Below, piece after piece: positions 1-9,382 of a DNA stretch of 62,002 nt. Both the position numbers and the translations under genes were made by a program. The stretch is from Rhodobacterales bacterium (GTDB lineage: Bacteria; Pseudomonadota; Alphaproteobacteria; Rhodobacterales; Rhodobacteraceae). The notes beneath the pieces are model-generated. The model was not told where the DNA came from, did not search any database, and was given only the letters and a program-made list of their open reading frames with translations. Within the stretch, counting starts at the first letter, position 1; every line of letters begins with the position of its first letter. The DNA lies in contig QIGK01000130.1 of assembly GCA_003228875.1 (NCBI GenBank), positions 1-62,002 on the forward strand, read 5' to 3'.

Positions 1-1147
1 TGTCTACGTCCCATAAATCAAAGGGCGGCGCGGCGTCTTGCATCCATTGGGCCAGCGCCATGCCCGCGCCGCCAGCCGACTGTATGCCCACGGAGTTAAA
101 GCCGCAGCACACCCAGAAACTCTGGCATTCCGGGGTCTCGCCAAGGTAATAACGATCATCTGGGGTGAAGCTTTCGGGGCCGTTGAAAAACGTGTGAATG
201 CCTGCGTTTTCCAGCAGAGGCATACGGGCGATTGCCTTCTCCAGAATGGGCTCGAAATGGTCAAAGTCTTCGGGCAGCTGGTCAAATTCAAAGTCATCCG
301 GAATGCCGTTCATGCCCCATGGTTTGGCTACGGGTTCAAAGGCGCCCAGCAGGATTTTTCCGGCGTCTTCTTTGTAATAGCTGCACTCATCCGGCACCCG
401 TAAAACGGGGAGTTGTCCAAGACTATCAATGCCTTCCGTGACAATATAAAAGTGTTCACAGGCGTGCAGCGGGATGGTGGTACCAACCATATCGCCGACA
501 TCACGCGCCCACATTCCGGCGCAATTGACGATGTGATCACAGGTGATCTCAACGATTTCACCGTTTTGTTCGGCGGTTATACTGGCAACGCGGCCCGCTT
601 TGGTTTTAATGTCGGTTACTTTGACATTTTCAAAGATTTGCACGCCTTTTTGCCGCGCGCCTTTTGCCATTGCATGGGTGATATTGGCGGGGTCTCCTTG
701 GCCGTCTTTGGGTAGGAAAACCGCCCCGACAACGTCTTTGATATTCAGGTGCGGGTAACGGTTTTTGGCTTCGGTAGGCGAGATTTCTTCGACCTCCACC
801 CCGAATGCGCGCGCCATAGACGCACCGCGATAGATTTCTTCGCGCCGCGCTTCGGTCAAGGCGACGGTGATGGAGCCATTGCGTTTAATGCCGGTGGCAA
901 CGCCGGTTTCTTTTTCCAGATCAAAATACAATTCTTGGGTATATTTCGCCAGTTTTGTCATGTTTGAGCTGGCGCGAAGTTGGCCGATTAAGCCCGCCGC
1001 GTGCCATGTCGTGCCGCTGGTTAGTTTTTTGCGTTCCAGCAAAATAACGTCTGTCCAGCCGAGTTTGGCAAGGTGATAGGCGACCGAAGCGCCCGCAACG
1101 CCGCCACCGATGATAATGGCGCGGGCATGTTTTGGCAGCGGTTTCAT
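1..1147 (-). CDS. FAD-dependent oxidoreductase of the dimethylglycine/sarcosine dehydrogenase family (3' end outside window)
   Basis: Only the first 382 codons are present; the reading frame is open to the window edge. The protein begins with a Rossmann FAD motif (IIIGGGVAGAS) followed by the GTTWHAAG motif typical of the DAO/GlcD-like fold in dimethylglycine and sarcosine dehydrogenases, and ends here in the conserved GIQSAGGAGMALAQWM region. Family members of about 800 residues continue with a GcvT-like folate-binding half, so that half should lie beyond position 1. The ATG at 1147 overlaps the TGA of the upstream gene (ATGA), which indicates translational coupling. Expected role: oxidative demethylation of an N-methylated glycine, passing electrons to ETF and formaldehyde units to tetrahydrofolate. 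The exact substrate cannot be read from the sequence. No lesion is visible in this copy, unlike its upstream neighbour. Confidence 0.85.
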   Translation of the reverse strand, partial: MKPLPKHARAIIIGGGVAGASVAYHLAKLGWTDVILLERKKLTSGTTWHAAGLIGQLRASSNMTKLAKYTQELYFDLEKETGVATGIKRNGSITVALTEARREEIYRGASMARAFGVEVEEISPTEAKNRYPHLNIKDVVGAVFLPKDGQGDPANITHAMAKGARQKGVQIFENVKVTDIKTKAGRVASITAEQNGEIVEITCDHIVNCAGMWARDVGDMVGTTIPLHACEHFYIVTEGIDSLGQLPVLRVPDECSYYKEDAGKILLGAFEPVAKPWGMNGIPDDFEFDQLPEDFDHFEPILEKAIARMPLLENAGIHTFFNGPESFTPDDRYYLGETPECQSFWVCCGFNSVGIQSAGGAGMALAQWMQDAAPPFDLWDVD

Positions 1148-3261
1148 GCGCGTAGTCTTTCGTTTGATGGGTCCCATAGGGATTGGTCGGGCTGCACGGT
1201 TGCAGTGAACCGCTCGCCATAAATTTCGACTTCTATTTCTGTGCCAGTGATGGCCAGATCAGCTCGCAACATGCCTAATGCGATGGATTTGTCTATGCGA
1301 TGGCCCCAGCCGCCCGAGGTTGTTTCGCCGACTACTCGGCCATCATGCCATAGGGTAGACATATAGGGGGCGTCGTATTTCCCAGCGTCCACAATCAAAG
1401 TGACAAAGCGTTTTGTGACGCCTTGTTTTTGTTGCGATTGAAGCGCGGCTTTGCCGGGGAAATCGGCTGATTTATCGAGCCGGATAAAACGATCAAGGCC
1501 GGATTCAAGGGCGGAATAATCCGAGGACAGGTCAGCTTTCCAAGCACGGTAGCCTTTTTCGAGCCGTAGGGAATTCAGCGCATACATACCGAAGGGTTTT
1601 AGGCCAAAGGGCTGGCTTGCTTTCCAGATTGCGTCGAATATTTCGACGGTGTCAGCGATTTGCGTGTGGATTTCCCAGCCTAGTTCTCCGGCAAAGCTGA
1701 CCCGCATTAACTGGCAGTGTTTGCCTGCAATTTGGGCGGTTTGGTGGGTTAACCATTTTTGCGACAGGTCAGCGTCGGAAACCTTAGTCAATATCGCGCG
1801 GGATGCGGGGCCGGTGAGGATTTGGCAGGCGAAATCTGCCGTGACGTTTTGCAATGCGATTTCGCTGCTTTGAGGCAGGGCGTTTTTGAGCAGTTCAAAA
1901 TCGTGCCATTCTGCGGCGGCGGCGGTGATTAGGAAAAAGAAATCCTCGGCAATGGCGATGATCGACATTTAGGTGACCACGCGGCCACGTTTATCGGTGA
2001 AATAGGCCAGACCAATGCGGCCAGTTTTCGGCACATTGCTGGCGGTTTGCTGGTCTAGCCAATCGCGCGCGCCTTTGCCGGAAAGGCGATAGCGTGAAAA
2101 TCCGGGTAAATCGAGTATCCCTGCGGCATCGCGGACCGCGTGGCATTCCTGTTGAATGCGTTGCAACCACGGGCCGTTTCGGTCCCATGTTTGAGTTGCC
2201 TCATGGCTGGTATCGTCGCCAGATTGCGCAAACCAGTTTGCGCGTTCCCAACCGTTGGCTGCGCCCATAACGCCGCCCAATTCCACGATACGATCATGGA
2301 TGGGGGACAGTTTTTTATCGCGGCCCGCGGGCCATTCATGGTGCGGGAAATGCATGGCATATTCATAGCCATAGATTTCCATGCCTTTTTGATTGGTGTA
2401 ATCCTGATCAACAAACCCGGTGAAACGGCGCGGGTCGTTGGCCCACATATCCCACTCGGTTTGGCCCTCAACGACCCACTCCGCCAACACTTTGCCCGCA
2501 CCGCCGGCTTGGACGATGCCAAAGGTAAATACGCAGGCCTCGAACGCGTTTGGCACGCCGGGCATGGGGCCAATTAGGCCGTTGCCGTCGGGCGTATAGG
2601 GGATCGGGCCGTTGATAACTTTGGATATTCCGACCTTGCTGAGCATTGGCACGCGGGCCATGGCGCCCTCCATATACCATTCCAGCCGCTCCAGATCATC
2701 GGGGCCGAGCTTTAGGTCGTTTTTTTCTTGGCGCAGGTAATAAGAGCTGTCAACATCGCGCAATAGGGGCAGCTTTTGGTTGTTTTCTATGGACCATTCG
2801 GCCAGTTCGGGGATTTCGTCGGTTAGCAAATATTGGTGGCTCATCGTCATCATCGGAAATTCACGACCGCCAAAGGGAATGAACATGCGCGCCAGTTTCT
2901 GCGCGCGGTATCTGGCGGTGTTCACAACAATATCGGCTTTGATCCTGCCTTTGGGGGTGGTCAGAACCCATTCGCCATTTTCACGCTCGACGCCTTCAAC
3001 CGGACAGAACCGGATGATTTTTGCGCTCAAGTCGCGCGCGCCTTTGGCCATGGCTTGGGTCAGTTGGGCGAGGTCTATGTCGCCGTCATTTGGGTCATAC
3101 AATCTGCCTGCCAGATCATGGGTTTCATGGAATGGATACAGGTTTTTGAGATCATCCATGTTGCACATTTCTATATCAATGCCCCGATAATATAACGCTG
3201 AAACGCCAACAGCCCCGCCGCCAATGACAACAACGCGGGCGGATGAGGGAAGTTCAGCCAT
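1144..3261 (-). pseudogene. Decayed dimethylglycine dehydrogenase-like gene (internal deletion plus ochre stop)
   Basis: The frame from 3261 opens with VVVIGGGAVGVSALY and then jumps directly to YRGIDIEMC. In family members roughly 85-90 residues lie between these points, including the end of the FAD-binding fold and the STWHAAG segment. Translation stops at 1969-1971 (ACC TAA ATG). The same frame continues at once as 1144-1968, which encodes the rest of the GcvT-like C-terminal half (FAGELGWEIH, ALNSLRLEKGYRAW). The TAA sits where a glutamate codon would be expected, so a GAA to TAA change is likely. Two independent lesions, one removing cofactor-binding sequence, make a working flavoenzyme very unlikely. 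Termination-reinitiation at the ATG after the TAA could yield a free GcvT-like polypeptide of 274 residues, but no ribosome-binding site is visible. It lies 9 bp after the XRE regulator and overlaps the intact paralogue by ATGA. Confidence 0.85.
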
Positions 3262-3270
3262 AATAATCCC

Positions 3271-3867
3271 TTAATAAACCGGTGGGCTGACAACCCAGAT
3301 AATTATCGCCTGAATATCGCCCTTGTTGTGCCAGCGGCAGGGTTTGTGATCAAAACGAAAGCTGTCGCCTGTGTTCAGGTTGAATTTTTGCTCACCAACC
3401 CAAAGATCAATCTGGCCCTGCACAATATAACCGGCCTCTTCGGTTTGGCGCAGCACGGGTTCAACCTGTTCGGTAAAGGGTTCGATCACCGAACGGAACA
3501 TCTCAAAACTGCCGCCAAGATCAGGCGACAGGAGTTCTTCAACAATGCCGTCAATTTTGGTGCCCAGCGACCGCCGCGCGCCTTTGCGCACAATGAAACC
3601 GCGTTCCACCGGATCAGGGTTTTCGGACATGAATAACAGGCTGAGCGGCACATTTAGAATTTTGGCGAGGCTGCGCAGATCATTGATGCTCGGGTCAGAA
3701 ATGCCGCGTTCTATCTGGCTGATAAAACCCACAGAGCGGTTGGAAAGCTCAGCAAGCTGGCTAAGGGTCAGCCCGCGCGATTTCCGCAATGCCCGCAAAT
3801 CCCGGCCAAGGTTGTTGGTGTTTGAAGGATCAATAGGGTGCATAACAGACATAGAATCAAAGCCCAA
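3271..3867 (-). CDS. XRE-family regulator with C-terminal cupin domain
   Basis: A helix-turn-helix domain lies at about residues 20-75 (LRALRKSRGLTLSQLAELS, then VGFISQIERG). A cupin follows at about 120-195 (EEAGYIVQGQIDLWVGEQKF, then DSFRFDHKPCRWHNKG). This is the PuuR-like architecture, in which the cupin is thought to bind a small effector and the HTH an operator. It is the first gene of the operon with the two dehydrogenase-like genes, so it probably controls them and itself. Two palindromes sit 28-62 bp upstream. ATG codons at 3867, 3852 and 3843 are all possible starts; the longest is given, but the HTH is intact in each. Regulatory target and effector are inferences from position. Confidence 0.85.
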   Translation of the reverse strand: MGFDSMSVMHPIDPSNTNNLGRDLRALRKSRGLTLSQLAELSNRSVGFISQIERGISDPSINDLRSLAKILNVPLSLLFMSENPDPVERGFIVRKGARRSLGTKIDGIVEELLSPDLGGSFEMFRSVIEPFTEQVEPVLRQTEEAGYIVQGQIDLWVGEQKFNLNTGDSFRFDHKPCRWHNKGDIQAIIIWVVSPPVY

Positions 3868-3894
3868 AAGATGCGTTTTTCTAACTTAAGCGCG

Positions 3895-3929
3895 TTTTCA
3901 TGAAAAAATCAAACAAAATTTCATGAAAT
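3895..3929. promoter_or_regulatory. Tandem palindromic operators for the XRE-cupin regulator
   Basis: Two perfect 12-bp palindromes share the core TTTCATGAAA: TTTTCATGAAAA at 3895-3906 and ATTTCATGAAAT at 3918-3929. Their centres are 23 bp apart, about two helical turns, as expected for cooperative binding of two dimers on one DNA face. They lie just upstream of the regulator gene, probably over its promoter, which suggests autoregulation. Confidence 0.6.
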
Positions 3930-4106
3930 GATCGTTTTGAGCCTGCGGGCAATAAAAGCTGCCGATGGCTCCCGCAGTCCGGGGCTCGCATTGCTTAGGC
4001 AATGTCACCCCTCTCTTTGGGCATGGCCTCGCCAGGCTCGGGTCAGACCAGCCTGCGGCGCGAGTATTTTAGCAATAAAGAAAACAAGGTCTGTTGCAGG
4101 ATCGGT

Positions 4107-5576
4107 TCAGCGGGAAGTCGGTGGTTCAGGTGTTTCCTGATCCGAGGTTTCGGGGGTGGTTTGTTCTGTTTGGTCAGGGTTGATTTCCGGTTCGATTTCG
4201 GGCGCTTTGGTTTCCAGCAAGGGCATCATTGAATCGGGTAAATCAGCAGCGGCGCTTTCGCTGGGGAGCGACCAGCTTAGGGTATCAAAGCCATGGCAAT
4301 TTGCACAGATTGGCGACCATTTCGGGTGGATGGAATTGCAAGCAGAACAGAGCCATTGTTCACCCCTTGGCGCGGCCAGCGCCCGTGCCAGATACCCGCG
4401 AATGGTTTCTTCAGCAGCGCCTTCACCCCTTGAAATGGCCGCCATAAGGGCAAGGGTTCGGGTGTTGGTGGGTTGATCTGCCAGATCACCAAGCGCGCGG
4501 CGGGCAGCGGGGAAATCCTCCGCGGCAAGCAGCAGTTCAGTTTCGAGCATACGGGTTTCTGCATGTTCAGGCAGGATTTTTAGAAAACTGGCAAAACGGC
4601 CAACCCGTTGTGACGGGGTTTCATCGGGTTCGATGCTTGCAAACGCAGCGGCGAGATCAGGATGCGGGTTGGCTTCCCATGCTTTTCGCAATACCCGCAC
4701 AGCGTTGCGTTTGATGTCTTCGGAAATATAAACCTGTGCAGCTAGAACTGCTGCGGGCACCAATGATGGCGCATTTCGATTGGCAAAAATTGCTGCTTCG
4801 CGGGCTTGTTCGCTGTGGCCGTCGCTATGTTTTGCAATTGCATCAGCCACCGATAATACCGACTCGCGCCGGATGGCAACATTTTTGGGCAGTAGTTTGG
4901 CACGGGATTTTGCTTGTAAGGTGGCGCGGGCGCCGGACCAGTCCCCCGCGTTGGATTGCAGGGAAAACAACGTTTCCAGTGTTTCGGCGTGGCGAGGTTT
5001 CAGCGCAAAAGCTTTTTCTGCCAAAAGCAGCGCCCGATCAGAATCGCCCTCGGCCAATTTGGCTTTCATCAGGCCCTGAATGCCGACAAACCTTGTGCGG
5101 TCATCGCCAAGTAGTTGTTTATAAAGCTCAATCGCGCGGGAGCGGTCGCCTGTCATTTCGGCGGCCTGTGCATTAAGCAACAAGGTTAACTCCGGTTTAT
5201 GCAGCAATTTTTCGGCTTTGGTGGCTTTGGCAATGGCTTTTTGGCCCTCGCCCGACGCCACGGCGATTAAACCTTCGGACAAGGCTGCATAGCCACGGCG
5301 TTCGCGGTTTTTGTCAAAATACCGCCGCAGCGCGGTTTGATCGCCCATCAAGGTGCGCAAAAGCGCCACGCCAAGGCCAGCCAGCTTTAGCAATATCCAG
5401 AAAGCGGCAAAAGCCACGAGAATTCCGATCAGGGCCACCAGCGGCGTGACAGAAATTTCCTGACCGCCAAACGCCACTAAAACTTCGCCGGGCGTGTCTT
5501 GAATATAAGTGGCACCATAAGCCAAAAGCGCGGCAAGGCTGACAAAAATTGCGACCTTGATAAGCGACCAGATCAT
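4107..5576 (-). CDS. hemY: HemY-like inner-membrane TPR protein
   Basis: The N-terminus has two membrane segments (about residues 5-23 and 42-70), as in the HemY N-terminal family, then a cytoplasmic TPR-like helical region to about residue 400. A paired CxxC cluster (CSAC and CANC, about residues 411-430) resembles a rubredoxin-like zinc ribbon. The tail is acidic and low in complexity, rich in E, P, T and Q. The family is linked to haem biosynthesis by genomic location and has no proven enzymatic activity; it is not the oxygen-dependent protoporphyrinogen oxidase of the same name in Gram-positive bacteria. The gene follows mic60 with a 2-bp gap, the usual alphaproteobacterial pairing, so the two are co-transcribed. 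Confidence 0.85.
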   Translation of the reverse strand: MIWSLIKVAIFVSLAALLAYGATYIQDTPGEVLVAFGGQEISVTPLVALIGILVAFAAFWILLKLAGLGVALLRTLMGDQTALRRYFDKNRERRGYAALSEGLIAVASGEGQKAIAKATKAEKLLHKPELTLLLNAQAAEMTGDRSRAIELYKQLLGDDRTRFVGIQGLMKAKLAEGDSDRALLLAEKAFALKPRHAETLETLFSLQSNAGDWSGARATLQAKSRAKLLPKNVAIRRESVLSVADAIAKHSDGHSEQAREAAIFANRNAPSLVPAAVLAAQVYISEDIKRNAVRVLRKAWEANPHPDLAAAFASIEPDETPSQRVGRFASFLKILPEHAETRMLETELLLAAEDFPAARRALGDLADQPTNTRTLALMAAISRGEGAAEETIRGYLARALAAPRGEQWLCSACNSIHPKWSPICANCHGFDTLSWSLPSESAAADLPDSMMPLLETKAPEIEPEINPDQTEQTTPETSDQETPEPPTSR

Positions 5577-5578
5577 GA

Positions 5579-6910
5579 TTATTGTTCCAGTTCGAGGCTG
5601 TTGCGAAGCTGTGCCAAGCTTTGCTGAACAGATTGCCGGAGCTTGACCTGTTCGATCCAGTCAGCGATTTCAGGTCTTGCAGTGTCGGGCAGGGCGGCGG
5701 CTTCGGTTAGAACCACATCCAGTTGATCTTGCAATAACGCGGCTTCTATTCGGGATAAAACGGCGTCAGCGCTGCTGCCTTGTTGCGGCGTCAATGAGCG
5801 CGTAGCGATCTGAGCGCGCAGAAAAGAACCAAAGCTGGTAAAAACGCCGGTATCATCGGAACTGGAAACCGAGGCGCGAATGGCGTTATGGGCGGCGGGC
5901 ACAAAAGTGGTTTGTAAATCTTCCAGCGATAACACCCCGGTTTGCGCAGCAGCGAGGGCCGCTGGGATAGGCAAAGCGGTGTTGCCAGCGATGCGCGCCA
6001 GCGGCGTTGCAAAATCAGTGCCAGATTTTAGCGCGGTTTCGATCTGTGTCAGGGCGGTTTGGATTTCACTGGCCGAGATGGTTTGGGCGGTTTCCTGACT
6101 GGCTTCGGCCACCAGTATTTCGGCTTCGGTGACTTGGCGCCTTGCGGTGGCCGCGACTTCGTCAATTCTTTGCGAAAGCGCACCTTGCGAGGCAGCCATA
6201 TCATCCAGCGAGGCTTGCAGGCCATCAATTCGGGTGCGATAGGCCGAAATAGTTGCGATGGTTTCTGCGGAAATAACCCCGCCTTCGGCTGCAACATTAC
6301 CAAGGCTGGCGGTCAGCGCGTCAATTTCGGCAATTAGGCCTTCAACCCGGCCTTCGAGTGACCAAAGCCGGCTTTCGACAGCGGTGCTGTCGGCAGCGGC
6401 AACCTGATCAGAAAGCTGGGTCATTTGGCTGCGCACCGGATTAACCGTATCGGTCTGGAAATTTGCCAGACGGGTTTCGATTTCTTCGCGAGTTGGCAAA
6501 GTTTCTAGTGCCAAAAGCCGTGTTTCCAGTTCAAGGCGTAAGTTTTCGACATCCTCAATGGCGGCGTTATTGCTAGGGTTGAGCCATTGGGCAATCGGGG
6601 CCATTCCGGCGGGCAGTAACGGGGCAATTCGCGGGGCTGCCCAAATGCCAATAATACTGCCAACCGCCACAAATGCCAGAATTTGCAGGCTGCGCGCTGC
6701 TATTGAAACATAGTGTTCTTCTTCATGGCTGGCCTCAGCGTCGGTGGCAGGCACGGGTTCTGTTTCGGGTTCGAGGTTTGTTGCCTCTTCGGTTATCGGA
6801 TCAGGGCTTTCTTCTTTAGGTATTTCGCTACTGTCCAGAATCTGTTCAGCGTCAGCCACGTCTTGCGTGATTTCACCTTTCTTAGGTTTTGGATTTTTGC
6901 GTTTTGCCAT
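5579..6910 (-). CDS. Mic60/mitofilin-like inner-membrane protein
   Basis: A short lysine-rich cytoplasmic start (MAKRKNPKPKK) and an acidic stretch precede one membrane helix at about residues 72-92. A long alanine- and glutamate-rich coiled-coil region and a C-terminal helical mitofilin-type signature region (about 340-440) follow. Alphaproteobacterial relatives of mitochondrial Mic60 have this order and shape intracytoplasmic membranes. The start at 6910 is chosen over an ATG at 6928 because the MAKRK terminus matches the family and a GGGG-type ribosome-binding site precedes it. Relatives usually follow hemC and hemD; here the upstream gene is mcl1, so the haem genes have been moved or lost from this site. 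About 444 residues. Confidence 0.8.
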   Translation of the reverse strand: MAKRKNPKPKKGEITQDVADAEQILDSSEIPKEESPDPITEEATNLEPETEPVPATDAEASHEEEHYVSIAARSLQILAFVAVGSIIGIWAAPRIAPLLPAGMAPIAQWLNPSNNAAIEDVENLRLELETRLLALETLPTREEIETRLANFQTDTVNPVRSQMTQLSDQVAAADSTAVESRLWSLEGRVEGLIAEIDALTASLGNVAAEGGVISAETIATISAYRTRIDGLQASLDDMAASQGALSQRIDEVAATARRQVTEAEILVAEASQETAQTISASEIQTALTQIETALKSGTDFATPLARIAGNTALPIPAALAAAQTGVLSLEDLQTTFVPAAHNAIRASVSSSDDTGVFTSFGSFLRAQIATRSLTPQQGSSADAVLSRIEAALLQDQLDVVLTEAAALPDTARPEIADWIEQVKLRQSVQQSLAQLRNSLELEQ

Positions 6911-7032
6911 TGTCGCCCCACTGTGCATTGCCGCACCTGATAATTATATGTGCGCGAACTCCTGTGGAGTCTAGGGTGTTTGGCAGTAAAATCCACCAAA
7001 TAGCGGATTCTTGCCTTTTCTTTTTTGCTTGG

Positions 7033-7992
7033 CTAACCGCTGATCAAGGCTGCCTGTTTGACAATGACTTTGGCTTGTTTGATGGATGCCAGATCAATCA
7101 GCCTGCCTTTGTAGACCGCAGCACCCTGACCGGATTTTGTGGCTTTTTCCATGGCGGCCAGAATTTCGTTTGCTTCGGCCAGCTGGGCGTCGGAAGGGGT
7201 GAAAACCGCGTTGGCAAGTGCCACCTGATTTGGGTGAATCGCCCATTTGCCAACCATGCCAAGCGTGGCGCAACGATGGGCCTGTGCCGTAAAGCCGGCA
7301 TCGTCGGAAAAATCGCCAAACGGCCCGTCAACTGGTAACAAACCATGGGTGCGGCAAGCGGCGACAATCGCCACAACCGGCGCGTGCCATGGGTCAGCAA
7401 GCTGATGGTTGCCGTCTGCGCCCAGCATATAATAATTTTCCTGAGTGCCGCCAATGCCGGTGGTTTGCATGCCCATGGAGGCAGCATAATCAGCGGCGCC
7501 GAGGCTCATGGCGCGCATGCGCGGGCTGGCGGCCGCAATTTCTTCGACATGGGCGAGACCGGCGGCGGTTTCAATGATGACTTCAAAATTGATCGGTTTT
7601 TTCCGCCCCATTGCCGTTTCAATTGAGGAAACCAGAGCGTCAACCGCATAAATATCCTTGGCATTGCCTGCCTTTGGAATCATGATTTGGTCAATCCGGT
7701 TACCGGATTTTTCTAGCAGATCGACCACATCGCGATACCAAAATTCGCTGTCCAGCCCATTGATGCGAACCGAAAGGGTTTTGGTTCCCCAGTCAATGTT
7801 ATTGATTGCGTCGATAGCATTTTGACGAGCTTGGGGTTTGTCAGCGGGGCTGACGCTGTCTTCGAGATCAAGGTTAATGACATCAGCTTTGCTGGCAGCC
7901 ATTTTTTCAAATATCTCAGGCCGGGAGCCGGGACCAAAAAGCTGGCAGCGGTTGGGTTGCGCGGGGCTGTCGGGCTGAATCAAAAAGCTCAT
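7033..7992 (-). CDS. mcl1: L-malyl-CoA/beta-methylmalyl-CoA lyase
   Basis: A CitE/HpcH-family TIM-barrel enzyme, close from memory to the Rhodobacter Mcl1 protein along its whole 319-residue length. Visible motifs are the N-terminal NRCQLFGPGSRP, NLDLEDSV (metal-binding acidic residues), MIPKAG, FEVIIETAAG and the TTGIGGTQENYYM block. It cleaves beta-methylmalyl-CoA to glyoxylate and propionyl-CoA, and malyl-CoA to acetyl-CoA and glyoxylate, in the ethylmalonyl-CoA pathway of acetate assimilation. The start at 7992 (MSFLIQPDSP) matches the family length; an in-frame start at 8037 would add 15 unlikely residues. mcd of the same pathway lies at 23.4-25.0 kb. Confidence 0.93.
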   Translation of the reverse strand: MSFLIQPDSPAQPNRCQLFGPGSRPEIFEKMAASKADVINLDLEDSVSPADKPQARQNAIDAINNIDWGTKTLSVRINGLDSEFWYRDVVDLLEKSGNRIDQIMIPKAGNAKDIYAVDALVSSIETAMGRKKPINFEVIIETAAGLAHVEEIAAASPRMRAMSLGAADYAASMGMQTTGIGGTQENYYMLGADGNHQLADPWHAPVVAIVAACRTHGLLPVDGPFGDFSDDAGFTAQAHRCATLGMVGKWAIHPNQVALANAVFTPSDAQLAEANEILAAMEKATKSGQGAAVYKGRLIDLASIKQAKVIVKQAALISG

Positions 7993-8085
7993 CTGGGTTC
8001 CTTGCGAAATTATGTTGCGAAATGCCAGCGTGATCAATCACAATATTGCGCGAAGCTGTCAACAGAAAAATGCTGCAACTGCGAA

Positions 8086-9324
8086 CTATTCAATTTCTTC
8101 GCTGCTTAATTCTCCGGCGGTTCGGGCAATATTTAACACGTATAGCGCTGAAAGAACCGCAAGGCAGGACACCACAAACATTGTGATTACCAATGGAAAA
8201 ACCGGTTGCTCGGGGCTTAACATCGCGCCGGTCAGTGCCGAAACTACTGCGCCACCGCCGATGGTTAAGGTGCCGCCAAGGCCCGAGGCACTGCCCGCGA
8301 GTTGCGGGCGCACAGAAACCATACCGGCATTGGCATTGGGTAGGGTCATGCCATTGCCAAGCCCAACAATAAACATCGGGCCAAACAAAGACATCGGGTG
8401 GTATAAGCCGCTGGCAAACAGGATAAAAATGATCAGCGTTCCCAGCACACAAACGGAGCTGCCAAAAAGCATCATCAGGTTGATGCCAAATTTTTCTGAA
8501 TAGCGACCGGAAATAAAATTTCCGAGCATATACCCAAGCGAAACAATACCAAAAAACATGCCAAGCTGTTGGGCGTTTAGCCCAAGTGCTTGGGTTGAGA
8601 TAAATGATGCGCCACCCAGAAAGGCAAAAAATGCACCCGCAGCAAAAGCGGCCGTGGCGGAATATCCCCAAAAGCGACGAGACCGGATTAATTCAGGATA
8701 GGCGCGAAACTGGGCTGCAAAACTGGCGCTTTTATGTTGGTTGGTTTCGCCAAGGTCAAACCATGTTAACACCATAACAATGATGCCAAGCATAAGAACC
8801 ATAGTAAAACTGGCCTGCCAGCCAAATGCCGCGTCCAGAAACCCGCCAATCATCGGCCCGAACATTGGCACCAAAGACATGCCCATGGTGACATAGCCAA
8901 TCATGCTGGCGGCTTGATTTGGCGGCACCATATCGCGAACGATAGCGCGCGAAAGCACCATGCCCACCGCGATGGTCGCTTGCAACATTCGAAAAGCTAG
9001 AAAAATTTCGACGGTCGGGGCCAGAATGCAACCAATGGTCGCGACGATAAATATACCCATGCCACCCAAAATAACTGGACGACGGCCAAATCTGTCAGAG
9101 AGCGGACCAATGATAAGTTGCAATAGCGCTGTGACACCAAGATAAGCCGAGATCGCAAGCTGAACCACTGCAAATTCTGCATCATAAAATGTGGCCATGC
9201 TGGGCAGGGATGGCAAAAATATATTCATATTCAGGGCAGCAATTCCGGCAATTGCTACCAATGTGAAAATATGGGGCGGTGAATTTCGATTTAACCAGTT
9301 GGAGGATTGAGTGTTGTTGTTCAT
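8086..9324 (-). CDS. MFS exporter of the Bcr/CflA type
   Basis: About 412 residues with twelve hydrophobic segments. The loop after the second helix carries the MFS signature GPLSDRFGRRPV, and an SRAIVRDM segment near helix five matches the drug:proton antiporter (DHA1, Bcr/CflA) group. These proteins expel small compounds from the cytoplasm using the proton gradient. The substrate cannot be deduced. It lies downstream of the patB-like gene on the same strand with a gap of about 58 bp, so co-transcription is possible. Confidence 0.85.
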   Translation of the reverse strand: MNNNTQSSNWLNRNSPPHIFTLVAIAGIAALNMNIFLPSLPSMATFYDAEFAVVQLAISAYLGVTALLQLIIGPLSDRFGRRPVILGGMGIFIVATIGCILAPTVEIFLAFRMLQATIAVGMVLSRAIVRDMVPPNQAASMIGYVTMGMSLVPMFGPMIGGFLDAAFGWQASFTMVLMLGIIVMVLTWFDLGETNQHKSASFAAQFRAYPELIRSRRFWGYSATAAFAAGAFFAFLGGASFISTQALGLNAQQLGMFFGIVSLGYMLGNFISGRYSEKFGINLMMLFGSSVCVLGTLIIFILFASGLYHPMSLFGPMFIVGLGNGMTLPNANAGMVSVRPQLAGSASGLGGTLTIGGGAVVSALTGAMLSPEQPVFPLVITMFVVSCLAVLSALYVLNIARTAGELSSEEIE

Positions 9325-9382
9325 TTGGCCTCCAAATTGATTTTGTGCTAAAAATTAGCAATAATTGCTTGAAAAAGTTGAT

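Noticed and set aside
1969-1971. Stop-codon recoding (TAA read as sense) in the dehydrogenase-like gene
   Set aside because: TAA serves as a normal stop for many intact genes here, and the same gene has a large deletion.
3930-4106. Sequence ending in GCGCGAGTATTTTAGC in the gap before hemY
   Set aside because: It resembles a sequence common at gene ends in this family, but only one copy is present, so it is not called as a repeat.
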